DNA from: Cyclostephanos tholiformis
Taxonomy: Eukaryota > Bacillariophyta > Thalassiosirophyceae > Thalassiosirales > Thalassiosiraceae
NCBI GenBank assembly: GCA_036939975.1
Contig: JALLPB010002157.1
Coordinates: 1-15,511 of the forward strand
Reading direction: 5' to 3'
DNA: 15,511 nt
Of this stretch, positions 1-10,432 are shown one piece after another (position 1 is the first letter of the stretch; every line of letters starts with the position of its first letter). Below the pieces are notes generated by a model. The model had not been told where the DNA came from and ran no database searches. It worked only from the letters and a program-made list of their open reading frames with translations. Made by a program: the position numbers and the translations under genes.

Positions 1-639
1 TACTTAGGCAACCCATACATCATTCGATGCGTCTTGTTATGACGGTTCCGCAGGCGATCTACTTTCTTGGTTTGGACTAATATTCGGCGAGTTACTGAGG
101 TTTTTGAAATATTATATGCATGGTCCTGAATTGAATTCAATCTTTGGGGGGGTTTTGGCACCGATATGTACAACATCGATAGGAAATTTCGGCGGGAAGT
201 ATTGCTCGTCGGTGTACTGTTTACCTTCGATACTTGGCCTTGTTTCATATTATTCCAACGTCTGGTCTACACAAAGCCAACCACCCCTGCCCTAGCTCCA
301 TCCTCCCCCCCCCCCACCAAACATCCGGTGGAAGAAGGTATGTTAACCATGGTGGTTTCTTGTCGACGACCAGTGGCACGACTGATTGCGAAAGCGACGA
401 GACAATGTGAAGGAGTAATGGAGGCGTCAATGAGTTTCTAACGATGCCGAAGGCGTCCCTGGGAGGCGACTTTGATTGGCAAAAGTCTCTCGTCGGTTCG
501 TTAAATGCTTTGGCTTCGTGGCTTGCTTTTCGATGACGAGGGATAGATGGAACCGCAACAGGATATAAAGGAGTTTGTATCTGGTGCACTCTCCCGCAGT
601 GGGATGTTAACTGGAGATTTGTCATAATTCGTTATTCTC
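1..639. other. Intergenic stretch without a recognisable gene
   Basis: Both strands carry short open frames, but none shows a recognisable domain, good splice structure or biased composition. The stretch holds an 11-base C run near 305 and mixed-composition DNA. It probably contains the distal promoter of the ribosomal protein gene to the right and perhaps untranslated sequence of a gene lying off the left edge. No tRNA or other RNA gene was seen by eye. Confidence 0.4.
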
Positions 640-789
640 ATGAGCGCCTTGGGAGGTGCCAAGCTACAGCACCTTTTTCCTTGGTCCATTTTACATCTAA
701 TTGATCTGATATCGTGCTTAACCTCACCTCCATCTCTCTCACTATCACGCACAGCCCTCCTACCCTCATATTCAACTAATTATATTAAG
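640..789 (+). promoter_or_regulatory. Likely core promoter and pyrimidine-rich leader of RPL35
   Basis: Directly upstream of the RPL35 start, bases 719-777 are very rich in C and T, as in leaders of many ribosomal protein genes. The frame stays open upstream to an ATG at 640, but the extra 50 residues have no counterpart in the family, so this is more likely leader than coding. A clear TATA box is not visible, and the transcription start cannot be placed. Confidence 0.35.
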
Positions 790-1155
790 ATGGTCAAGGC
801 ATACGAACTTCGAGGTCTGCCGAAGGAGGAACTCCTTAAGACCCTCGCCGAGAACCGCAAGCAGCTCGCAGAGCTCCATGTCGCCAAGGTTACCGGTGGC
901 GCCCCCTCCAAGATCGCAAAGATCAAGTCGGTGCGCAAGAGTATCGCTCGCATTTTAACCGTGCACAACCAGCAGCAGAAGGAGGGCATCCGGAAGGCCG
1001 CGGCCGGGTCTAAGTACATCAGCAAGGACCTTCGGATCAAGAAGACTCGAGCTATGAGAAGGGCACTGACGAAGGAGCAGAAGAATGCCAAGACGCTTAA
1101 GCAGAAGAAGAAGGATACGCATTTCCCAATGCGCCGCTATGCGGTTCGCGCGTAA
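790..1155 (+). CDS. RPL35: 60S ribosomal protein L35 (uL29)
   Basis: A structural protein of the large cytosolic ribosomal subunit, located near the polypeptide exit tunnel. The ORF encodes 121 residues, the usual length for eukaryotic L35 (about 123). It starts MVKAYELRG, carries the family core LHVAKVTGGAPSKIAKIK (about residues 29-46) and VRKSIARILTV (48-58), then the basic stretch DLRIKKTRAMRRALT, and ends MRRYAVRA as in other eukaryotes. There is no intron and no frame break. The start at 790 is chosen because it matches family length; an in-frame ATG at 640 would add an unconserved extension. The stop lies 87 bp from the convergent stop of the CEP290-like gene, so the two 3' UTRs may overlap. 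Cytosolic rather than plastid type, because plastid L29 is shorter and differs in sequence. Confidence 0.97.
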   Translation: MVKAYELRGLPKEELLKTLAENRKQLAELHVAKVTGGAPSKIAKIKSVRKSIARILTVHNQQQKEGIRKAAAGSKYISKDLRIKKTRAMRRALTKEQKNAKTLKQKKKDTHFPMRRYAVRA

Positions 1156-1242
1156 ATCAAAACTTTTAAGTTACGATGAGACGAATGAAAATATAACACT
1201 ATTTGATGAGACTTTTACTATGCAGTCCGGGGTTGCTGCCGA

Positions 1243-4200
1243 TCACGGAATCATCATGTTGTTGATTTGTCTCACTGCTTCGTTGTACTTGTATTTCAAG
1301 TCCTCTATCTCTTCGAACAAGTCAAGATGATCGATGTGCGATAACCTTTCGTTTTCCCTCTTCAGCGCCTCGTTCTCCGCCTTCACCTTTGCAACCTGGG
1401 CGTCGACATTGTCTGTTTTTAAGCGCGCATCCTTGATTCTGATCATGTCGTCTATCCTTTGCTTCAGGGATTTGTTCTCGCTTGTTAGGCAGAGCACTTG
1501 CTCTGCTAGGTGCTCTTTCTGAGACTCATCGCCAGCGGAGTTCCTTCGCGCCGACTGCTGCAGTGCGTTCTCTAATTCTAGAATACGTTTCTGGTATATC
1601 TCCAAAGAATTGTCATCTGATTTTTTTCGCTTCTCCTCCGCGAGAGATCTTTCGAGCGATTTAATTTGACTCTCAAGTAATTGACGTTGCTCACTCGACA
1701 TCCTGCCACGTGTATCTGCGTCCGCTCCCTTCTGTTTGCATTCCGCCAGCGCGATACGTAGTGAACTGTTTTGAGCTGCGAGACCAGACACGGTGTTGTT
1801 GAGCTCGTTCACGCTCTTCGTCAATTCTTCTATGGTCTTTAAGTTTTCGCTTTCGGCAAGACCCTTTAGCTTGATAGCCGATTCCCTTGCTTTTCGCGAC
1901 ATCTTCAACTTTTCCTTTTGCGCCTCGATCTTATCCAGTTTCAAGGAGTTCATTCGTGCTCCCATGTCCTTCAAGGATTTCTTAAGCGATGCTATTTCTT
2001 CGTTTGAGGCCTTAACAATTTCCTCGCTTCGAGCCCTGCCTTGCCTAGCAACTGTGAGAAAACTCTTCGTTCGGACTTCTAAAGCGAGAAGATCCTTAAT
2101 CTTGGCATCCTTTTGCGCGCCCTCCTTCACGAGCTCTCTTTCTTTGTCCTTCAAGCAGTTTACCTCCCCCCTGATCTTTTCCAACGCATCCTGTGCCTCG
2201 TTGAATTTTTGTTGGTATACATTCATACGGTTCATTGCTGTATCCATCTCGCCCACTCGGGAGACAAGCGTTGATACTGTAGGATGGTTAAAGTGAAGCT
2301 TAACCGTGAAAATAATTCAAATGAATATCCGCACTCACTGTCAGTTTTCATGCGGTCGGCCTCCTTCTGCAGGTTCTGGTAAGACTCGTCAGCCTGCAAA
2401 AGTTTCTGAGTCAGCTCAACGATTTTTTGGGCTTGCTCACGAATCACGTTTTCTTTTTCGGTGACAAGCCTTAACGAATCCTCGAGATGTTTCTGCATTT
2501 TTTGTTTGAGTGACGACGAGCAGCGTCCAGAACTGCTGACGGCGCGTGAAATCGATCTGTCGATGGAGTTTGTCGAAGTCGTCGAATAATCTGACTCATG
2601 CTCGCGAGTCCCACGATTAGACTTGTGTCCACGATGTGACGGGTTCATTTTCTTCCCAGCCCCCTCTTGTGTTATCCGTGCTGCCAGGGCATCATACAAG
2701 CGTCCTTTTTCGCGGATGATGTCGTTCAAGCAAGAAATTTGTTTCCTGGCCTTGGCTGAGTCAATACGGCTCTCCTCCACCGACAGGATGGCAAGTTTGA
2801 GACTTTTCACATCGCCGATGTAACCAGAAAGTTTCTGTTGCGTTTGGTCTAATGCATCGCGCATGCATTTTATTTCCATGTACTCATCCTTCCGCCTCTC
2901 CTTTTTTTCAGCCGTCAACTCGTCCTCGAGCGATTTGCACTTAATTGTAAGATTAACGACATCATCAATAGTAACTTTTGGCTCCTCACGCAAGCCAACA
3001 ACTTCATGGCCGTTATGCAAGCTGGCCTCACGCAAGCCAGCAACTTCCTCTTCATCAGTTTGGCATGGCTCGTTCTCAGAGTTTAGATCCTCCGAAGACT
3101 TCTTCAAGCTCGAAATCGCATCATTCGGTTCCTTGGTGAGTCTCATTTCCAAGTTTTCGCTCGTTTTTGAGCTAAGAATGTTATCAGAATCACATTGCTT
3201 ATTGTTGACTGGAAGTTCGCATGTTCTGTCGACTTTGTTAACCGCAATATCAGAGCTATGTTCTTTGAGAAGTTGCTTTGTCGAAGAAAGCTCCTGGGAT
3301 ATTTTATCATATGCATTGATGACGCAGATGAACTGAACCTCCGCAGAAGGCGGCATCAATACCAAATCCTCACCCAGGATATCCTTCACTTTTTCTCGCA
3401 TTAATGGAGTAAGCACGGATGAAACATGACCAATCGATCCACCCACCGTTAACGTAGCAATTTCACTCTTGAGTTTTTGATTCTCGGAGACCATGCTGTC
3501 GAGGACTTGCTTCAGGATATTACTCTCACCCTCACTCGGTGGTTCTCTCGTCGATATCTCTCGCTCCAGTCCTGCAATAGTGACTCTCTGGACTTCATTC
3601 TCCGATTTGAGGACAGAAATTTCTGCGAGTAGTTCCTTCGAGCGGTCATTGAGAGGGAGTTCCACAAGTCCACGTCGCAGATTACTCGCAAATTCCATCA
3701 CTGTGACAACCTGTTCAGGATTCATTCCTAGAAAACGGCCCCCCTTTTCTCCCAAGTCGATAGCTCTTTCTCTTAACTGCATCAGTAGCTTCGTGCGCTC
3801 GCCTTTAAATGTTACACCGTGAGAAATAATTTCACATGTTAATCGAGGAGGAAACGGGATGACGCACCTTCTAGTGATTCAATCTGGCGAGAAAGCTCGG
3901 CATTCTCACTTTGAAGCCGACTGTCCTCATGTTCTAATGCCAATTTTATCTCCTCGTCGTCGAACGTAAAATCAGGTCTCACATTAGCCTTTTCTTTCAG
4001 CCAATCGCACGCTTTAGTCAACACCCTGCGCTTGTCCATCTCGACGCCCAACGTGTGATTCAATCGCTTCAAGTCATAATCTCGCCTTCTCACATCTGCC
4101 TCTAGCTGCTTCACGAAACGAACAACTTCCGTCAGACCATTATTCTTTTCGTACAATGCGTTTCGCTCATCACTACATCGAAGCTGATTTCGCAGGTGTT

Positions 4201-5289
4201 CGATTTTCTCTTCGGCGTCAAGACACCTCTGCGTTGCACTTTCAAGCTTTGCATTCACTTTATCGATATTAGCATTTGCTTGAGTTGCGTCCGCTTTCTC
4301 TTTAAGTAGAGTCGAAAATAATTTATCTTTCGCATCGCGCTTGGATTGGCCGAGGGCTTGAATTGCTTCATCTAGATCCCGTTCGGCTTGATTTTTGTCT
4401 AAGCAACATCGATCGTACAGTAAATTGAGCCTTTGATATTCCTGCCGTATTTGTGTTAACTCTTTCCGGAAAGACTCATTTTCTTTGATGAGTGCAGATC
4501 CTTTGTGTTTGGCTCGTTCATGCTCTAGCTCCGACAGGAGCCTTGTAATTTCCGACTTGCTTGCTGCATCCTTGCGTTGCCATTCCACTAGGTCATTACG
4601 ATACTCCTCACCACGTGTCGACAAGTCACTCTCGGCTTTCTCCTTTTCATGTTGCAATATACTGATCGTCCGGGCTTTTTCATCAAGATCTGCGTGAAGT
4701 ATATCAAACTTGGACGTTAGCTCTTCGTTATGTTGTTGATAGTCAGTTTTCTGTCGTACGAGTGTCTCTATTTCATTCACAAGGATATCGTCGTTTTCTT
4801 CGATTTGAAGTATCGTATCCCGAAGTCTACACAGTAGAAATGAGATAATTAGTTGACGATGCAGAAATAAAAACACGAGCGGAGGTCAAAATGACCCCTA
4901 CTACAACATTACCTTTGATTCTCTACCTCTAGCCGATAAAGGTTTTGATTCCCCTCCTTCTGGACCTTCTTTGCCTCCTCCGTTGCTTTCGCTGTAGCTG
5001 AAAGTATATTCTTTTGCGCATCCAATTGTGATTTTTGAGTGTCGACTTTCTCAACCAGCAATGTCTTTTCTTCCAGGAGGTCATTATTGTCTAGGCGGAG
5101 CTGTTTGACCACAAGTTGAAGCTCTTGAATCTCTTTAGTTCTAGCATTTAGCTCGTCTTGTTGCTTGTCATTCTCCCCTTCCAAATTAATTACGACTCCT
5201 TCCAGCTCGTCGATGTTGCGTTCCCGTTCTTCGAGAGCTTCGTATAATTCCTTTATCTCTTCCTCCATCGATTCGTACGATCCCTCCAT
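1243..5289 (-). CDS. CEP290-like ciliary transition-zone coiled-coil protein (4 exons)
   Basis: Exons on the minus strand: 5289-4913, 4826-3868, 3802-2339, 2276-1243. Introns of 86, 65 and 62 bp all have GT-AG ends (donors GTAATG, GTGCGT, GTGAGT), and the joined frame stays open for 1277 residues. Nearly the whole protein is predicted heptad coiled coil. CEP290 builds the Y-link region of the ciliary or flagellar transition zone. Landmarks recalled from the human protein occur in the same order: STRGEEYRNDL (about 195), a GLTEVVRFVKQLEADVRRRD block (about 356), LKEKANV and then QIESLEGERTKL (about 440-450, read across the second splice junction), and near the C terminus DLFEEIEDLKYKYNEAV, almost identical to the human tail. 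Human CEP290 is about 2480 residues, so roughly 1000 residues are missing, mostly after the middle. An upstream exon is possible: GGCAG precedes an open in-frame stretch just before the chosen ATG. The alternative is a generic coiled-coil protein, but the tail motif argues against it. Confidence 0.85.
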
Positions 5290-5556
5290 CGAGATCTCCC
5301 CCTCCTCTGCCGAGAAAAATATTATTTTAATTTTTTAAATCGCGGCTCCCCTATTCTATTTTCTTGGTGAATTTGAATTATTGTGGCGGTTTAAGGGATG
5401 CGAGACAGCGTAGTATCCAAATCACGAAGGGGGGCGGAACTTTCCTTTCATCCTCACTAGTACACGCGGAGAACTAGAAGAATATTTGGTAACACTGAAT
5501 GTACTCAATTCCTCGAAGGACAACGATAATTGGTAAGTAAATGCATCTGCGAGAGA
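5290..5556 (-). promoter_or_regulatory. Upstream region of the CEP290-like gene
   Basis: An AT-rich block (about 5310-5345) lies just upstream of the CEP290-like start, ending in a T-rich tract and GGCAG that could be either core promoter or a splice acceptor. No ATG-led exon with a good donor was found in the rest of the interval. The left part of the block is most likely promoter and 5' UTR, and the right part is 3' flank of the transporter gene. Confidence 0.3.
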
Positions 5557-5733
5557 TTATGTTTTCCACATGGCAAACGCCTGAGTGCACTTATTTATCT
5601 GCTCGGACGAGAGCCCTCGCAACATGAAATGAACACGGTTGTGCGGATTGCCATGCTGTTGGTGTCCTTCGCTTGATAAAAAATAATGCAACGTATAATC
5701 CTCAGCCTTCTGCGAATCTTGATATGAGCTCAT
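5557..5733 (-). CDS. Small ORF of 58 codons, doubtful
   Basis: This ORF lies just downstream of the transporter stop on the same strand. Its product contains YFLSSEG, a His/Gln-rich spacer, then RVHFMLRGLSSEQI and a short helix ending AFAMWKT. The spacing of FL, a +V-F-L helix, a GLS-E-I turn and a final amphipathic helix resembles the N-terminal helical domain of peroxin 14, but this is a pattern match by eye. It could be a terminal exon of an unrecognised transcript, part of the transporter 3' UTR, or chance. TTCGCAG inside it could serve as a splice acceptor. Confidence 0.2.
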   Translation of the reverse strand: MSSYQDSQKAEDYTLHYFLSSEGHQQHGNPHNRVHFMLRGLSSEQINKCTQAFAMWKT

Positions 5734-5764
5734 CGTCTTGACAGCCGTCAAAAGACCACCGCTC

Positions 5765-7194
5765 TCAACTGGCAGGGCTATTCGTGGGCAAAAACGACGA
5801 GGATGATGACGACATCGAGCGACCATGTCCAGTCCGCCACCTCGCACCACTATTCCTAATCCCATTAAAGCCCTTCGTCATACGGACGCCGCCATACTTC
5901 CGTCGAAGCTCCGTCCTCTTCCGGTACTTGGTCTCCTTCCTCGCCTTGAAGTGCACATACGAGAAGAACCCGACGACGGCTATCATCATGCCCACGACCT
6001 GAATGGGAGTGATCCTCGAACCGAATATGAGGGACGTTACGACAATTGCGAAGACGCGTCGTACGCAATTCAGCGCCGCGTGGTGAACGACGGACAAACG
6101 CGTCAGGACGTATGTGCTCGCCAGGTTGTAACTTGCGAAGGCAACGCCGTTCGCGAGGGAGAGGAGGGCGTATTGTATCGCCGACGAATACGATGACGAT
6201 TGAACTCCCAACGACGCGACGGCAGTCCACGGCGCAACGTCGCCGCCGCTGTCGCCGCCACTCCAGAACGAGAGCAACGCGGGAACGCCGAGCATCAACG
6301 CTCCCATCTGCTGCATCCTGAACTGTAAGGTCAGATCGTCGACGTGAACTGCGCTCCCCCGGGGAGTCGAGCGGAATATCTTCTGATGCAATCCCCGGAA
6401 GGAAAAGCACAAGTTCGCGCCCATGACTATGAGGCACAGGATCGGGAGGGTGGTGGGGGATGACGAGGGGGGGTATCGTCGCATCCTCGTCGCGATGCCG
6501 ACGTCGACGTCGACGTCGATGGCAGCGCTCCCGACGCCGTCGCCGCCATCCGCCCCGCCGCCCTCGCCCCCTCGATGCCCGAGCGTCGACAACACGACGC
6601 CTCCCACGATCCCCATCAACGACAGCACCTCCCCCCGACATGGACGTTCGATGCCCCACATCGCCGCGACGGACGCGCTGGTGAAGGGCTCGGCGGCCTT
6701 GATCGTTTCGACGAACGCCGCGGATCCCATCATGAAGCCGAGGTTGGTGAGTAGGAATCCCAATGCGAAGTACGCGGCCATCAGGGAAAGCTGTTTATTG
6801 TGTGCGTCCAACGACAACGACGACGACGACGACGACGGAAGGGAGGAGGGTGGGATGAGGCGTTCCTCGTCGACATCCCGCCCAACGGGAGGAAGAACAC
6901 CGTCCTCGCATCCATCGCGATCGTCGTCCGGTCTTCCACCACCGCCGTCCCCGCCCCCGAGGGGGGGGACATGCGACCTATTCGCTCCTACGGCATAGGT
7001 CCAACGACCGCGTCTCCTCCCCCCCCCCCCCCCCCCCTCCCTTTATGTGCTCTTCCGATCTCGCGTCTCCTCCCCCCCCCCCCACCTCTTCGATTCGATC
7101 GCGACGCGCAGGAGCGTCGCGCCGATGGCGAGCTGCTGAGCCGTCAGGACGAGCGGCGTACAAGCCGACCGATGGCCGCGGCTACGGCCCGAAT

Positions 7195-7228
<34 letters not shown>

Positions 7229-7642
7229 TGGAGAGAGCAGGACTTTCGACGACGCGATGGACAGCACGCCCAGTAGATACCAGAGCAGTACCGCCGCGGG
7301 TATCGGCGGGGCGATGTGGCCGACGTCGTCGGACGTGGTGGGAGATTGTCGCTTCTCGATGATTCCGGATTGATCGTCGACGGTAGCGGCGATGGCTCCG
7401 AAGTTGTGCCTGTAGGAGGGGTCGACGTAGTAGATGCCGTTCGTCGGCGTGACATTGTTGTTGTCACTGTTGTTTTTATTGTTGTTGTTACTGCTGCTGT
7501 TTTTACCGATGTTATTACCGCGGCGATGGCGGACCCTCGTCGTGGAACGAAGGCGATCGATGTCATCTTCTTCGTCGTCGGCGCTTCGGCTTCGAGACGA
7601 CGTGATGGGGAGAGGACTTGGGAGGGGCCGGGGGGGGATCAT
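5765..7642 (-). CDS. Triose-phosphate/nucleotide-sugar transporter family protein (frame broken by assembly scar)
   Basis: A membrane antiporter of the TPT branch of the drug/metabolite transporter superfamily, which exchanges phosphorylated sugars or nucleotide sugars; the substrate cannot be read. The start ATG at 7642 follows an in-frame TGA. The N-terminal ~110 residues are hydrophilic and Asn-rich. Helices then follow: AAVLLWYLLGVLSIASSKV, PLVLTAQQLAIGATLLRVAI, LMAAYFALGFLLTNLGFMMG with the family signature FVETIKAAEPF, VLSLMGIVGGVVLSTLG, LPILCLIVMGANLCFSF, MQQMGALMLGVPALLSF, a Tyr/Ser-rich helix ending YNLASTYVL, NCVRRVFAIVVTSLIFG (TPT hallmark) and VVGMMIAVVGFFSYVHF. Both halves lie in the same frame; one TAA at 7043-7045, inside the suspect insert 7009-7061, separates them. 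Without the insert the protein would be about 607 residues, longer than usual (300-400) because of Ser, Gly and Asp-rich loops. No clear plastid targeting sequence is visible. Confidence 0.85.
7009..7061. other. Probable assembly artefact: Illumina adapter next to a duplicated poly-C junction
   Basis: Bases 7046-7061 read TGTGCTCTTCCGATCT, identical to the last 16 bases of the Illumina TruSeq read-2 adapter. Immediately after it, CGCGTCTCCTCC plus a 12-base C run (7062-7083) repeats CGCGTCTCCTCC plus a 19-base C run found at 7009-7037. This is what results when a contig that died in a C homopolymer is joined to a read that still carries adapter. The insert brings the only in-frame stop of the transporter gene. 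Confidence 0.88.
7195..7227. repeat. (ACG)11 microsatellite encoding a serine run
   Basis: Eleven perfect ACG units; on the minus strand they read TCG and give a poly-Ser stretch in the loop between the first two helices of the transporter. A second, shorter ACG tract lies at about 6813-6838 in the same gene, and a GACGTC repeat at about 6499-6520 encodes alternating Asp and Val. Such tracts are length-variable and prone to assembly error. Confidence 0.9.
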
Positions 7643-7986
7643 CGTTCACATTTCGTTTTTGTTTTGGCATTATTGTGTGTGTTTGATATTTTGGGGGGTG
7701 CGCGCGGGGCGCGCGACATGGTGTTATTCTTGGCGGGCTCGCTCTCAGGGAGGAGTGGATAAGCTTCTATATATGTTACATTTTTTTTTTTTTTTAACAC
7801 AACATATCTCTCGAGGTAGAGTATTAGTATTACTACCTATTTGTTTGGCGAAGCTTAGCTTTCCGAAATTAGACCTGTCCGTCGTGTCTTTTTTTCCACT
7901 CTCTCCCGCCCGGGTGGGTCTCGGAGCCCCGCCCGGGGAACAAAAGCCATCGACGTCGATTTTACCAAGCTTTCGGGGGGAAAAGA
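7643..7986. promoter_or_regulatory. Divergent promoter region
   Basis: This 344-bp spacer separates two genes transcribed away from each other and must carry both core promoters. It includes a GC palindromic patch near 7700-7715, a TATATA at about 7769-7774 and a 15-base T run at 7781-7795. Which element serves which gene cannot be told from sequence alone. Confidence 0.4.
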
Positions 7987-10397
7987 ATGAAGCTGACCGC
8001 TGAACAGACGGAGGATTTGCCGTTCCCGATTGGATGTGAGCAAACGGATGCAGAGATAGAGGGAGGAGTCTCTCGTCACACGACTTCATTCGCCGCCGAT
8101 CGAGCGTCTTTTATTTTTTATTTTTCAAGTGGAGAGATATTAGTACCTTGTGTATCTCGTTAGAAAATGCGTCGATTTCGGAACGATATCGTAACGACAA
8201 TTTGATCAACGAATTCTCCTTGGATTTACCTCATCGCTTGATATCTCCTCTCCGTTCTCATTGACGATACCAGGTCCCGTTTGGTATAACTTCCGGGATG
8301 GATCAGGATCAGGCCAAGAAGGCGAAACGAACGGCACGATACTGAAGCAGGTGCGTCGCGCGCGAATTCATTTCAGTTATAGTTGTCTTTCATGATGATT
8401 TCCTTGTGTCATATTCACGTGACTCATCTACGCATGTTTGTTGCAGGGGGTTGTGGAATCCGTCACCTTCAATTACGGGTGAGTTTTTTTTCTTTCTTTC
8501 CCCCTCGGAGCGCAAGATACGAACGAGGATGTTTGCATCAATTATCGAATAACCTCCTTCATTCAATCCATGCATTCATTCCATTCCATTCCATTCATCC
8601 ATTCTTCCATTGTGGTCGTTATTCAGCACAAAGAGTCTCGTGTACGAGGTGGCGCACGCGGATGACTGTCATCCGAAAGGGAAAATAGCCGAGGAGGTAT
8701 CCGAGCACAATTTGGCATACGGTTCCAAATGTCCGGTGACCATCGATTCGAAAGAGGAGGGCGTGGTTCTACTGTCCGAACCTTCGCCTTCGCACTCGGG
8801 CAAATTTCATTATGCCGTCATGATTCCAATGAATGACGGTCCGTTATCTCGGATAGAGTTCGGGATCGAGGCACCGCGTGTCAAATATCGCAAGTTGACG
8901 AAGGAGGCTGATGCACACGATGATGACGCCTCCGCCGCAGCCGCCTCATCTGGCGCCTTCATCGCTCGAACGGAGGCTATGACCTCGATGGATAGTGGTG
9001 ACTTTCCCATCGAAGGGAAGCATTCGCCGGCGGTCTTGGTACCCGCCAGCAACGTTGAGGTGCCATTGTCGATCACGTGCGACTCCGTGACCAAGACCGG
9101 CGCCGGCATTGTTGGGGCCGACGGCACGAAAAAACGCGACCGTAGCTATATAGAGTCGCCGCTTACCATTACACCGAAGAAGAGCTATCGAGTTGATACG
9201 TCTCGATCAATTGATGTTTCTCTTCACGAGCAAGACAGTGTTAGATCTTTCAACAGCGGAAGCCGTGAATGTGATACCCATAAGTCGGTGGACGATGAGG
9301 TCGTCATGAGATTACCCAAGTGGATGCAGAGTAGTAGTGAAGCACAACAAGACATTTTTTGTAAGTGACACCTAAATTTTGCAACGAAATTCAAATTAGA
9401 AGCACTCGTTTGTATTCATCGTTTATTCTCTCCTACAGTTCACCTTATAGGGTCTAAAGACGACAGGGAATGGAAAAGAACAGTAAAAACTATCGGGCGA
9501 GAAACGAATTGCACTATTATGGTTAATTGCCCGAAAAAAGATTCGCCCAGAAACAAACTATTCCCGATTACCATTTCGATTAGGCCCCATAAATCATCCA
9601 ACTATCGCCGTAAACCGTTCAACAAATACGGACACGACTACTCAAGGGTGGGTGGTTCGCCGACTCCTTCATCGTGCACACTGAGCAATACTGAGATAAA
9701 TGACCTGATGCGAGAGCGGATGGTATGCAAAATCAGGAGAGATTTCAACAGGGCAGATAGTATCGAGTATGATCTCAAGGCGGCAGGCGTGCTCTTGAAT
9801 CATAGATCGAAAGAATGGAGGGCAGACGGCTTACACAAGAATTATAAGGATTGGGACGTCGACAGGGAGGAGTTAGATTCGGATCTACCTTCCACTGATG
9901 ATGCAAGGGAGAAGGTACAGGAACTTTTATTGGAATACATGGATCTCAAACAAAACTCGAGCGCAAAAGGACGATTGATTTATGAAATTGCATCCAGTTG
10001 CGCTGGTCCTCATAATCCTAGGGATTCGACTAGTAATGCTATTCGATGGAGAGGTCCGAATGGATCTGGATTCCTGTCATTGGTAGAATTGCCATTTGAG
10101 TTTATCAATGGTAAGAAATCTTTTCATGCGCACATGATAATGCAGACTCAAAATAATCTTCGTTTGAAGGATCTGGGGTGCTTAACCAAGGTTTTCGGGG
10201 ACGATATGCGGCTAAAACACTGCGATCCATACGCGCTTGTGTCTGGAGGTTCTTGGCAGGTCGTAGACGAAGCTGTGGAGATAGTTCGAGATGCCATCAA
10301 AGCGCACATGAGAACATGCTGTTGTACTTATTCGTCGCAGTGCGTAAATTTGGGTCAGACCGGAAAAAGACAATTCGGCGCTCTTTATCAAGAGTAG
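7987..10397 (+). CDS. Putative RNA-binding protein with KH-like segments and a CysRS-like motif (5 exons)
   Basis: Exons 7987-8035, 8274-8350, 8447-8478, 8627-9360, 9439-10397; introns 238, 96, 148 and 78 bp, all GT-AG, joined frame open for 616 residues. The very short exons 2 and 3 encode VWYNFRDGS and GVVESVTFNYG, which run straight into KSLVYEVAH, strong support for the splices. The N-terminal ~140 residues look like a small sheet domain ending RVKYRK. A Ser/Ala-rich linker follows, then FFHLIGSKDDREW and TIGRETNCTIMV (about 298-330), resembling a KH fold. IRRDFNRADSIEYDLKAAGV with WRADG (about 400) is the helical motif seen at the end of cysteinyl-tRNA synthetases. The C-terminal part has CDPYALVSG and VDEAVEIVRDAIKAHM, again KH-like. 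A sixth exon is possible: donor GTAAAT at 10344 and a strong acceptor at 10431-10432 remain in frame to a stop at 10526-10528, giving 630 residues. RNA binding is inferred, not shown. Confidence 0.75.
8553..8612. repeat. CATTC/CCATT low-complexity repeat in intron 3
   Basis: Imperfect tandem CATTC, CCATT and CATCC units fill most of the second half of the intron 8479-8626, forming its pyrimidine-rich stretch before the TTCAG acceptor. It is likely length-variable and may serve simply as polypyrimidine tract. Confidence 0.75.
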
Positions 10398-10432
10398 GTG
10401 TAAAATATGATAATCTTCTTCCTCTCTTTCAG

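Noticed and set aside
640..789. 50-residue N-terminal extension of RPL35
   Set aside because: In frame but unconserved; the protein starting at 790 already has the full family length.
1793..2296. 167-codon plus-strand ORF, Phe/Ser-rich
   Set aside because: The antisense of Lys/Glu-rich coiled-coil codons typically gives open Phe/Ser/Leu-rich frames; the CEP290-like minus strand explains the sequence.
5865..6659. 264-codon Arg-rich minus-strand ORF
   Set aside because: It is a shadow of the transporter in another frame; its Arg richness comes from the GC-rich codons of the real gene, and it has no domain pattern.
6423..6998. 191-codon plus-strand ORF rich in Ser, Pro and Asp
   Set aside because: Antisense to transporter helices that carry clear family signatures; its composition reflects the GAC/TCG repeats.
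8298..8345. Short plus ORF MDQDQAKKAKRTARY as the start of the KH-like gene
   Set aside because: It ends after 15 codons in a frame different from the one that splices into the downstream exons; the frame giving VWYNFRDGS joins correctly at both ends.
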